From positions 1,426,001 through 1,490,000 of the forward strand of contig BQUP01000004.1 of the NCBI GenBank assembly GCA_022835595.1: DNA of 64,000 nucleotides. The letters are read 5' to 3'. Shown here one piece after another: positions 32,669 through 43,700 of the stretch. The notes beneath the pieces were generated by a model. That model saw only the letters and a program-made list of their open reading frames with translations. It had not been told where the DNA came from and did no database searches. Within the stretch, counting starts at the first letter, position 1. Each line of letters opens with the position of its first letter. The position numbers were made by a program, and so were the translations under genes. Source of the stretch: Cystobasidium ongulense. Taxonomy: Eukaryota > Basidiomycota > Cystobasidiomycetes > Cystobasidiales > Cystobasidiaceae.

Positions 32669-33049
32669 TGTTCTGCCTCTCGCCCGACCTTGCTGGCACC
32701 GATACAGCACTTGTCCTTATGTATGGTCGTCCTCGACAAGAGCAGTGTCTCGCAGCATGAGAACGAACTCAGCTGAGCTGACATGCAGGTCGGCGTACGC
32801 TTTGCTGACAGGATGATCGGACCATATGCCCGTGGATGGACATCTTCTAGAGTGCGCTCAATGAGCTGGCCACGAGTATGGCTACCAGACTGACATGCTA
32901 TGATCCTCGGTAAAGCCTCCTGGAGCCACTGCTTCCGCTGTGTAAAGCGACCTTGCAAGACCTTTGCATGCACGTGCAAATAAGCTACATTTGACGATAA
33001 TCATCTAGACCTCACTTGTTACAAAGATCTAAAAGCTATTGAAACCACC
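32669..33049. promoter_or_regulatory. Spacer holding paralog A promoter and hydrate dehydratase 3' end
   Basis: About 380 bases lie between two minus-strand genes. Open frames on both strands are short and show no motif. Confidence 0.4.
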
Positions 33050-34360
33050 TTACAACGAAGCTTCGTCACCAAAGAAGTGGTTATAAGCTGGACCGACCTG
33101 TTTAAGCATATCACTAGCCTGCATAGATCTACCATTTTCCGCAAAAGCTCTGTTTGAGCAATATCTCGCGATACAAGCACCACCATAAGCAGCAAGTAGA
33201 GGTAACCTTTCACTTTTGACTGGAGTTGTATTTTTATCTCTTCCTACTCCTTCTTCGTAATTCATTGCCCATCCTAACATGCATCCGATTGAACCGGATA
33301 ATACATCTCCTTGTCCACCTGATCGTTTAAGACCTCCTGGGATATCGACTTTGAGCACTTCTTCGCCGTTGGAAATAATGTCGGTGCCGCCTTTTTGACA
33401 AATCGTAAGTCCGCCGAGGGCGTTGGCTAGAGTCTTGGCTAGGGAATCTGCAGGTCCTTTCTGGTCGATGCCCTGGTGATGTGAACAATCTCAAAAGGTT
33501 GGACTATGCTTGGAATGGACTAATATCGTTATAAACTTACCATTGAGTCGCAAAGTCTACCGAACTCGACGACGTTGGGAGTCAAGACAGCTCTTTTGTA
33601 ACCCTTGATGACAGAAGGATCCGTTCCAACGAGGAACAGACCATCCGCATCAATGACAATGTACATGTTCTTCTTCTTTGCATACTCAATTGCGATTCTA
33701 GCTGCATTCTGCATGTATTCTTCACGACCTAGACCAGGTCCGACTACGATAGCATGGAGGCGTTCCAAGATAGGCTCTAGTTCTTTCTTGGTTGATTCGA
33801 TGGTGGAATCTGGGTGCAGGATGCGGTGGACAATTAGATCTGGGGAGTAGCCTTTGATGACTTGGCCTGCTTCGGGGTCGCAGATCACATGGGCGAGCTA
33901 TATGGATTAGAAGAAGAGAATGCTGATGATTAGTCGCCACCAGTCTTCAAAGCGGGAGCGTGACAGAATGACGCACATCTGCACCGAGGCGCATAGAAGA
34001 CATGCTTGAGAAGTAGGGTGCGCCGGTGTAACTGGAGGAAGCGCAAGAGTAGTCAGTATGCGCAATCTGAAAACTTCACAAGGCTTCCGCCTACTCTCTG
34101 CTGCCACCGATGACACCGATACGACCTGGAACAAGCAATCAGCATGGGAACAGCAGCTAGCCACACGAGGGATTGTGTAAGACCCACCAGCTTGTCCCTT
34201 ATGCAGTCCTTCGCTGAGAGGCGGGATGAAGCGCTTGACTGTCCAGATGGGGTGAGATCATCAGTCTACATGTTCCAGCTCTTTCTCCGCAGGCACCTTC
34301 CAATGCGTCGAAGGACATACCCTCCTTGAGGACTTGCTTTGCTGATTGAGGGATGGACAT
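33050..34360 (-). CDS. ATP-dependent (S)-NAD(P)H-hydrate dehydratase
   Basis: Repair enzyme that dehydrates damaged NAD(P)H hydrate (YjeF C-terminal/CARKD family, ribokinase-like fold). It starts at 34360 ([13 protein letters not shown]). A second exon gives [18 protein letters not shown], then [19 protein letters not shown]. This carries the GGS and TGAP phosphate/substrate motifs. Then come [49 protein letters not shown], and the C-terminal [12 protein letters not shown] with the catalytic Asp of the GD motif. It stops at 33050. The length of about 340 aa fits the yeast YKL151C type. The signal for dual cytosol/mitochondrion targeting known in other species is not obvious. The gene lies between two regulator paralogs but has no evident link to them. 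Confidence 0.93.
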
Positions 34361-35148
34361 TGTGCGTGACTATCTAGTAAGTAAGAGTTGATGTGAGGAT
34401 AGAAGCAGAAGAGAGCTTGAAATTGGAATGATTTCCAATATATTAATCTGATGATCGCCGTCAGTTTGCTGCTTCTGACGTCGAGAAGCAAGTCAAGTTA
34501 GCATTTATTATTATCTGAAGTGACAGGCAAGGATGGTTGATATACACACGGTACACTGCGAATGCTACTCTGGGTCTAGTCTGTTCCTGCTGCCAAAGCT
34601 TCCTGGGCCTTCAGCTGGCCACGTTGGACTCGCATGCATGAGGATCTGCGTAGGCAGCCTCGAATCAGTCCAGCTTGAAGCCTGCAATGCTGGCCGGGCT
34701 GAAGCCAGACGCTTTATCGGATGCAAGAGAACAGTAATACCCTGTGTGCCCACTTGGCTGATGCGATGCGGTGCGATGGGACGCTCCAGGTCGGCCCAAC
34801 TTCTCTCATGCCGCATGTCCACGCGCTCTCGCCGGTCCACAGCTGCACAGGTTGTCTCCAGCCCATCATCACCAGAACTCAGTCCGACAGACTACACCTC
34901 GAATCCACGTCGATAACAGTCGAGCACGCTGACCATCAAACACCCTCCATACGCGTCGCAGTCTGTTGCTGATGCAGCAGCAGCAGCTGTTGTCCGATCA
35001 TGGGCAGAACGGAGCTCCGAGTGCAAACGGCGACGACAGCAGAGGTGGGCAGAGCAAAGAGCCTCATTCGCTCGAATACATGCAGCAATGCTGACAGTCG
35101 CTGGAAACGTAATGCGCTCGATGTCGCATCTATTGATACCTAATCATC
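34361..35148. other. Intergenic region upstream of paralog B
   Basis: About 790 bases separate two divergent genes. It must hold both promoters. I see a short CAG run near 34975 and several open frames under 130 codons that carry no recognisable domain. Confidence 0.45.
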
Positions 35149-36688
35149 ATGGTACTAGCGGGGAAGAAACGTAAAGTGAGCAAGTGATACCGAGTGTAGA
35201 AGAGATCCTCTTCAGCCTGTTCACCGACTCCACTCCTATCAAACAGAGGAACAGGACAATCCTATCATGTCTGCCGTGCAAGCAGCGTAAAGTAAAGTGC
35301 AGGTAAGAGGGATACAGCCCTATCGTCCTGGCCCACGTGCATGCTCGGTCTAATCTCGGTCATCCTGTACAACCTGGATATTGTCAATCGCAGTCGCAAC
35401 ATACCATGCGTAGCCTGCGTCAAGAGAGGTGCTGCTACAGAATGCAAATGGGCAGATAGAGAATTCGAGCCTCCGAAGCAGGTCTTTGCGTTGGATTCTG
35501 TCATGGATAGGTACGTTGCTAGTCTATCGTGATGAGGTGGAAAGCTTAGATTGAAGAGAGCTCTGACTCTCCTTTCCCTTTTACGCATACAGCTTGAGAG
35601 ACCACTTTGAAGGCCGACTCACCCATCTCGAAGGGCTACTCAGCGTGCAAGCTCCCGAATCTTCAGATCACGTGGTCAAAAGAGCATTAGCGGACGCATA
35701 CGCTGCCGGAGCTATAGGAGGGTCAACATCAAATGACCCTAGCACTTCTTCTAATAATAACAATTTTGATGCGGCATCCTCATATTACTATAAAGATAGT
35801 GAATCACCAGAACCAAGTCAACAAAGTGGATTAGAAGATGAAACAGCAGGTGCCGCATTTGCTTTAGAAGTTTTAGCAGGTGGTGATCAATCTTCTGCTC
35901 CTATTACTGAAAATGGAACTTCAAATCCTTCTACGCAAATACCACTTGTTTCATTGGAGGAATTTGCAAAAAATTCGGTACTGGCACAGGAAAGTAATTC
36001 TAATCTCGAGGGCAACTCTAGGATACCCTTACTAGGATTCTTGAACAGAAGGAATATCACAGATACTATATTGGCATGTTTGCAAACTAGGTAGGTCCCA
36101 TCGAAGCAACGGCTTGGAGCGTTACAGTCTGCTCACGTCGGAACCTTGATAACGGCAGAGAACCCGCGGACAAATTGCTAGACTTTTTCTTTGGGACAAC
36201 AGGATGGATCTACTCTGTGAGCCATACTAGAGTCTGCTGTCTAATTTGACCGGTCATAAGCTGATAGCTATCTCACATCTCGAAAAGGCCACAAACAGTA
36301 GACAAGTTCGAGCTGAACACGAGTCCTTTTGGGCACATGTTGCTAGCGGGCAACGAGAGTTCGACCTACCATGGTTAGCTTTAATGTGCATCGTGAGTCA
36401 ATGCTGTAGCGATGTCCCTTGGCTATAGAATACTCCGTCCAGAGCTGACACCCTCATTCCGAACAATTGCCAGATCCTAGCTATAGCTTTACAGTCACAA
36501 CAAGATATTAAGCTTGGTGCAATACAAGCTGAAGACATGTATCAACTCAGCAAACTCTGCTTGGAATTCGCAGAATGGAGAAGAAAACCTACCAGACGTG
36601 TTGCGCAGACTTTGTTCCTGTCGTGCATGTATATGAACAATGATAACGACAGTAGGTCTTGTTCCTTACTCATCTTGCCATTCTTGGT

Positions 36689-36728
<40 letters not shown>

Positions 36729-38427
36729 NNNNNNNNNNAGATGTTCTCGCACATACCTATACGAAGCAATCAGTTGCGCACAAGCACTGGGCTGGCACCA
36801 ATTAGGCGAGGACCCTTCAATCATGCCTCGGTCTGACATATCGGTACAAGACGGATCACTGCTGGCAAGGGAGGGGGCAATAAGAATGTTTTGGGATCTT
36901 CTAGTTCAAGATTGGGTAGGATTAGTGCCTAAACGGCATCCTATCGTTAGAAAAGATCAGTTCACCACTGCACGGCCGAGAAATTTTACTGATGAACAGT
37001 ACGAGAATGGAAGCTGGAATGAAAAGGCTTTTCCCACTTCTGTACCGTATGTGTCAGTAATTAACGTACTTGCTATTTTGATACTGATTTATCTTCTGTA
37101 TTTCCCTATGTATAGCACGGATTCTCTTATTCAGCTCGGTAAAGCAAGAACAGCTATGGTGAGTATATTCAGTATCAGGATTAAGGCATTCAGTGATTGA
37201 GCGGTTTCACGTGTACTTCAGTTTGTATACAATATCTACGAGGCCGGCGATCTCCCAACGGACAACGCAGCATTGCAGAAGCACTATGAACATCTATTGG
37301 CTTTAGAAGCGGACTTTAGTAAGGGTGTGCACTCCCTACTGGATAACGGTGGACCCTGGAAGGCAGATCGCACAAAAGACTGTAAGTTTTCTTTCTCTCA
37401 TGCAGTCTTTATTATCGGAGCGCTGTGTCAATCCTAATACTTCGGTTGTTACCTGGTTCGCGTAAAGGGCGAATCCTCATTGGCAATTCAGGACAGAATT
37501 GTAGACGTATGCGTCTTCATCGACCTTTTATGGTTAGAGGATACAGAGAACCTGCACGATTCGGTTATAGTACCACTACTTGTGTGAACTCGGCAATCGA
37601 AGTTCTCGATTCGTTAAGGAAACTTGACGAATGTTCCGCCCCATATATGGCAGTTTGTAAGTTTCAATATGGATGATCTCTTCATATTTCGCATAAGAGG
37701 CTGAATCGACACAATTCTTTTTGGATAGGGTTCCTGACTAGACATTTGCTGGCTGCTGTCACAACTATCTACATCGATGTACTTCACGATGCCGATATAG
37801 GAGTATCACCTGAACAATCAGACAAGAAGTTGGTCAATATACCCTACGTTATTAAGACTTTTCAGAGCATTGAGCGTTTGGATGCAGTTTCGTCTCGAGA
37901 GGTGAGGCTCATGACATTCTCAGAGACGGTCGCGAGGGCTTTGACTGATCCTTTGATGTGGTTTCTAGATGGGCATGAGGGGTAGATTGCTCATCCAAGC
38001 ACTGGAAGATGCGAAAGAAGCACGTAGAAAGACAGGTGGCGGTAGTCGACAGGACTATGGTCGAGTCCTGAATGTAAGTAATTATAGATGCCCTGCTCTC
38101 GCCTCAGCTTGACTGACGTCATGATTCAAACAGGAAATTGCTGCAAATGTCAAGCGCTCCTCTACAAGCGTCACTCCAGCGAGTCAGGCATTATCGTCAC
38201 CCAGCTTGCCAGCAACAGCATCCATCAATTGGCTAGATGACCCCGAAACTCGAACCCTGCTAGCTTCACTGGGTTTGCTGGACTCAGGAGGTCAATGGCA
38301 GACATCAAGCATGAGTATGCCTCCTCAGGTATCTAACGATAACAATCCTCTCAATATTACTACTTCACTTGATTTTGCCGATTCCTTCAATACTGGCTTT
38401 GATCTTTTAGATTCTTATACATTATAG
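35149..38427 (+). CDS. Zn2Cys6 fungal transcription factor (paralog B), with assembly gap
   Basis: DNA-binding regulator. The proposed start at 35149 gives a 27-nt exon, MVLAGKKRK. Exon 2 (35247-35302) gives RNRTILSCLPCKQRKVKC, and exon 3 (35394-35510) gives RNIPCVACVKRGAATECKW. Together they make a full Zn2Cys6 cluster preceded by the same KKRKRNR basic run as paralog A. From 35593 the protein continues LRDHFEGRLTHLEGLL, ALEVLAGGD, EDMYQLSKLCLEF, GWHQLGEDPS, FWDLLVQDWVGLVPKRHP and RNFTDEQYENG. It ends FDLLDSYTL at 38427. An N gap beside a poly-C run (36690-36738) falls in an intron or at an exon edge, so the local exon model is uncertain. About ten introns. Confidence 0.88.
36690..36738. other. 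Run of 39 C followed by 10 N (assembly gap)
   Basis: Bases 36690-36728 are all C and 36729-36738 are N. Such a homopolymer beside a gap is typical of sequencing or gap-filling failure. It sits just after a GT donor-like site at about 36653 and just before an AG, so missing sequence is probably intronic. The true length is unknown. Confidence 0.95.
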
Positions 38428-38795
38428 CGGTCAGAGCATAGTGTAATTTTTTCTCAACTATATGCTCGATGTGCAATTCAGTATAGTTGTTTGTTGATGA
38501 CGAAGGCAATGCGAAGATGTCTGTTTATTTTCGTCGGTCTCGTCTTGCCTGTAAGGAAACGTAAACGTCACCAAACAACCGAGCGTCTGTCCGTCTCTCA
38601 TCACATTGCACCGCCAAGCTATATTATCTTCTCGTCATGGTACTCTATCTCTTCAGCTCTTGACGATGCGACCTCTTGCTGCTATTCCTGGTCCATCGCA
38701 ATTGAAGCAGTCACCACAGCTAAACAGGCCGGCCTATTCTGGGTTGACGGGAGAAGTGGACGCAGATTCGTCACAGGCCCGACCTCTGAGACAAT
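38428..38795. other. Spacer between paralog B and hypothetical gene
   Basis: About 370 bases hold the 3' end of paralog B and the promoter of the next gene. Nothing else is supported. Confidence 0.4.
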
Positions 38796-40341
38796 ATGGA
38801 CAACGGCAACAAGGTCTCCGAAGGCCATGTCATCGAAGCCTTCCATATGCTGGCTAGACAATCACTCGCCGAAGCAAAGCAGGATGGGCTAATCGACGAG
38901 GCATTCCTGCAAGAATCGAGCGACGAAGAGTTGCGGATACTGGGCCCAGCTCGTGAGTGTTGCTGGTGATTTTGAAAGCACATACAAGAGAGCTTCCTAC
39001 TGATGACCTCCTGTTGCCAAACTGCCAGTAACCCTGCTGTTTGCGTGAGACTATATGGATTTCCCATACAAAGTGGCAATCAGTGCTGATGGTTCCTACC
39101 ACTACAGTGCATGGAAGACCGTATCTGACCCTCCTTCCGTCGATGTCCCAGCTTCAGCTACCAATCCTGCATTCAATTTATCGATAGCAACATGCCCATC
39201 AAATCTCTTGCCTCTCTTCCGGCGATGGCAGCGGGCTGTCCCTTTAATACAAAAGCTTAGTACAGAGGCAGCAGCGGACGTCGCGAGACTCATATGCGAC
39301 CTCGAACCACAAACTTCCCCTGTCAGTACTTTGATGGTCAAGCTGGCCGCAGATATACAATCGCTTGCAATACAGATCTCGCAGAGAAGGACTTTTGCGG
39401 AGCGATACACCCAAGATTTAGAGATGGCTTTCCACAGAGAGATGGCGACCTATCCACAACAACCTTTTCCACCAGAAGATAATCATACATACGAAGAATC
39501 ACCTTCAATGGCGGAGCCCACGGCATACCAGCCTCGATATACAAATCACGTGCCACCTGTACCGGCAAGCTATACTGCACCGGCTGCATATCACGCATCG
39601 CAATCTACACCCGAACAAATACCAGAAACGCAGAACGAAGATGTGATAGCGGTCCGGGAAACATTGTATGCTGTCTTGGCCGATGTTCTTTCCCAGTCAA
39701 GAACCTTGGGCCACCTATTACGACAGGACCCGCCTCGAGGGTAAAGTCTCAACGCAAAGCAGGTAGAAGTATGCGTCTGATCTTATGTTTAACTGCAACA
39801 GATACTTCACTGCTGTGGCGCTGGCCGTCATAGAAGCTGCAATGTATGGTCTAACGCCAGATGGCGAACAAGTACGCGTTGTTGCCCTTGGACGAGGTCG
39901 ACCAGAATCATTCGGAGTACTAGACGCACCACCAGCATATCGCGTCTTCGTCCGTGCTATTGTGGGACTCGGAGGTGTTCTGAAAAGACTGCAAGATGAA
40001 GACACAGATCGAATGATTGAGTTAGCCAATTCAGGGCAAGATGATAACATGTCATTGACTCGAATAGAAATGTTGAAAGCAGAAATCGAAGATGGAGCGC
40101 CGGATAGTGACTCGATTCACGACGGAGAGTCGCATAGATTGAGGGAAACAGCAGAGCTCCGGACGGTAGCAAACCAGATCAATCGTATGGCTCTCGGTAA
40201 GAATCTTCCCATCTTCCAAAGCGCAGTCCGAAGCTTGCTCTGACCATTTCGGAATTCCATGTAGCTGTTACAAGTCTGCCGGGCTTCCGCGACCGTGTCG
40301 GCGTGTTTCAAATTCTTCAAGGTGTGTCTTCTGGCACTTGA
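38796..40341 (+). CDS. Hypothetical protein, 439 aa
   Basis: I do not recognise the family. Exons 38796-38952, 39050-39740, 39802-40196 and 40265-40341 sum to 1320 bases, which supports the model. It opens MDNGNKVSEGHVIEAFHML with two predicted amphipathic helices. The middle contains IATCPSNLLPLFRRWQRAVP and a long helical stretch rich in Ala and Gln. A Pro/Tyr-rich linker follows, then a second helical region with FTAVALAVIEAAMYGL and YRVFVRAIVGLGGVLKRL. It ends LPGFRDRVGVFQILQGV. There is no signal peptide, zinc motif or clear membrane span. The second intron acceptor is a GAG and is the weakest join. A shorter protein starting at 39055 is possible. It converges on the DYRK kinase. Confidence 0.7.
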
Positions 40342-40724
40342 AGCAAAATCAAGCTCATACCTACGGACAATTCAGGCTACACCCCATCGTAACTATGAAG
40401 AGAAGAAGCATAAGGAATCAGTGTCATCTGTATCTGTAAAAGAGTAGAGGTCAACGGGAAGAAAACGAAAGAAACGGTATTACTTTGTACATTTTAAGCA
40501 ACGAGAAACCGATGCGCCAAGTTTAACTACACAAAGCGATAAGCTGTCTACTGAAATATCCAAACTACTTGCGTGAGAGTCATGAATCCTGAATGAAGCG
40601 TGAAAGAAACGATGTTTTGAAAGAACAAGAAGTATACTAGCAATCGTGTGCTGAAATAGCTTCTCCCGCCATGGTATGCGGGGAACCAATAATGCGGCTA
40701 ATGATGGGTGTTGGATAAAGGACT
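40342..40724. other. Convergent intergenic region, hypothetical gene / DYRK kinase
   Basis: About 380 bases hold both 3' untranslated regions. No other feature is supported. Confidence 0.4.
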
Positions 40725-43700
40725 TTATTTCGCGTAAGAGCGATATGAGTTGTGTGCTGGCCCAACACTACTTGGGACAGCCGCTGAAATTGTACGCATG
40801 CGTTGGACTGGCGCTGTTGAAGGAATTGAGGCATCATGACGAGTGGCTGGAGTTGAGTATACGCTTGACGACTCGAGAGGTTTCTTTTCTAGTCTTCTTG
40901 GTGTCGAAATGTTTGATGATCGCAAGAGATTGCGGGTACTTGTCGTCGAGAAGCGTGGCGGGATTGGCGCACTGGCAATGGTGCGCCCTTTTGCGCAAAA
41001 GGGATGACGAAGAGCGGGTCCAGGCTGTTCGCACATGAGAGTCAGTAATCTGTTCAGGCATCTCTAGACACCGACGACGTACCTTCAGTCGCCTGTCAGG
41101 ATCCCACGTCAAGCATTTCGCGATAAAGTCCACGAATAATTCATCGTCACATTTCAGCACGGATTGCAGAGTCTTGGCACCTGGTCTGCGGCGCCGACCT
41201 TTGCTGTCGACAGTCGGGCGGGGAGTACCGGTCGAGTCGAAGAAGAGCTTCTTGCGAGAGCTTCGGTCAACGATATGCTTGTCAGGTACGCCCAGTACTT
41301 CCATGATGCATGCGAGTTGCTGTTTAGAGCGCATTAGCATATCATAATTATGAGCATACAGAGAAGCCACTTACTGATGCCTCGTTCTCTCCTGGGAAGA
41401 TTGGCATACCGGTATATAGCTCGGCGAGAATGCAGCCAAGACTCCACATATCGATAGCCATGTGATAATTCATACCGAGTATAACCTCAGGCGACCGATA
41501 GAACCGACTCTGAATATACGTGTAGACCTTTTCGTTTTCGAAGCAACTGCTGCCGAAGTCGATGACTTTGACAGCACTTTTTGCCGGATGCTTGAGTAGA
41601 ATGTTTTCAGGCTTCAGATCACAGTGTACGACACGGTGATGTCGTAATAGCGAGAGCGACGCCAGTATTTGCACGGTGAAACGTCGTATGAGGGTCGTGG
41701 AGAAGCCTCGGAAGCTGTTGGCTTTGATAAGCTCGTAGAGATTGATACCCAGTAATTCGGTTGTAATGCAGAGATGCCCTCGGAAAGTGAAGTGTTCACC
41801 AATGACGAGAAGGCAGTTCTTCTCTTCCGGATCCTATATTATCACATGAGCCAGCTATATTACTCTATTGGGAATTGAACGATACTCACCCAGCGTTTCA
41901 AATTCTCCAGGACCTTTATTTCCACGAGAGCTTGGTGATGGAAGCGCTTCTTATTCCTGATGATCTTTACAGCAACCATATCACCGGTAGAGTGATCGCG
42001 GCACCGTAAGACTTGACCGAAGGAGCCCTTGCCGAGAGTATCAATGATCTCGTAACGATATTGGATATGATCGCCTTCGATAATTTGATAATCACCTCGC
42101 TCATCGTCATATCCATGGTTATTGGTAGCGTCAGACTTGGTGGCCATCTTCTTGTTGTCTCGTCTTCCAACATAGTACACTTCCTTGTAAGCCATGATTT
42201 CATCCATTTCGTATTCGCACATCTCGTGACGATAGAGCTGAAGAGCACCTAGGAGAGAAAAAAAGATCGTCAGTATGGTCGACAAGCATTAAGCGACACA
42301 AGAGTACATACTTTGAGGCGATAAAGCATGCGTTGCTTCAATCGGCTCGGGAAAAGTAAAAAGGCGGTCGATTTCTTCTTCAGACATGCCGCGAGAAGCT
42401 TGCTTGGTGCGTTGCCTTTGTACGAATTCCATCATCTCTTCGTCTCCCCTGATTTCATCTTCTCCGACTGGAGTGCCATAACGCGATGAACTGGTCGAGC
42501 GCCCTCCTGTGTCTGATGGTGCGGGTGACTGTCGAAGGCTCGACGTCGTAGCAGACTTTGACATTCGAGTCGGTATCGAAAGCTTGCTGACGAGACTGCT
42601 ACCCATTGATCTCGAGGTTGGCAACCCATCGCCCATTGTGGCAGTCTTGCGCTGCGATGAAGGCGTTTCTGATGTCTTGGTACGAACGCGAGCCGAGCTT
42701 GTGGTCGATGGGGCGGTACTTGAAGAGGTCGAGGCTGTCGAATGTGCCTTGCTGGCGAGATTGCTGATCGATGTAGGGTGGCTTACCTTCAGAGGGGATC
42801 TCGTAGGCTTGAACTCCTCTTTCTCGGATAGCAAGAGCGACCTGCGCTTTTCGCTTGGGGCTGAGACTGCGACCGCTGGATATTTGCCTGATGTACGGCT
42901 AGAGGACAGGACCGGAACTTGGCTGGTGCTCGCTCCCAATACCCTTCTCTTCGGCTGCTCATTCATCTGCTTGTCGCTCTCATCGAGCGACATGGGCGTA
43001 TCTTGACTGGATGAGCTACTCGAGTGATCCACCCCATCCCTCTCAGGTTTCAGATATGACGAATTCTGATCTGGGACTGAAGAAGATATTCCAGCACCCG
43101 GTCTGAGGCTGCCGCGTCGGTGAATCGTGTCAGAGCCGTTCTCCTTGATATCCAAGCTTGGGGTAGTCGGTGCTTCGAGGTATTGAGGGCTAGACACGTT
43201 GGATCTGCTGCCTGCCAGTCGAGGTATACGCGTAGGAGTAGGCGGTTTCGACAACGAGCCACTCACGTCCGCGCTGCTTTCGGCGGGAGCGTTGACAGCT
43301 ACTGAAGGTGATCCGGTAATAGTTGGAAGCTGGGCTTTTCCGTTCATAGACTCTCCAACACGAGATGGGCGATGTAGACGTGGAGGTACAGGTAGTGGCC
43401 GTTTTTGAGGCGTACCAGTATCTGAGACCCTTTCCTCCGCACTACTGCTGGGCAAGCGTAACGCAGAAATGATCGGGAGGGCGCTCATCTGCATCGGAGG
43501 TAGGTGTACCGACTCAGGTTTCAGGGGAGGCTCAGTACTCGAGGGTAGTGTCTATGAGAGCAATACAAAGTCAGTTCAATAGCGGCCAACAGCTAGTCAA
43601 GCCTAATAACATACCTTGCCACGCTTTCTCCCTGAAATGAGGCTGGATGCTCGTGCACCGACACTGTTTCTCTTGCCCTCCTGGCTTCCACGCACACCAA

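Noticed and set aside
34533-34916. 127-codon plus-strand frame upstream of regulator paralog B
   Set aside because: No domain, no splice-supported extension, and an overlapping frame on the other strand. Probably chance.
36537-36836. Open frames with long poly-Pro or poly-Gly across the N gap
   Set aside because: They translate the 39-C run and Ns, which are an assembly artefact.
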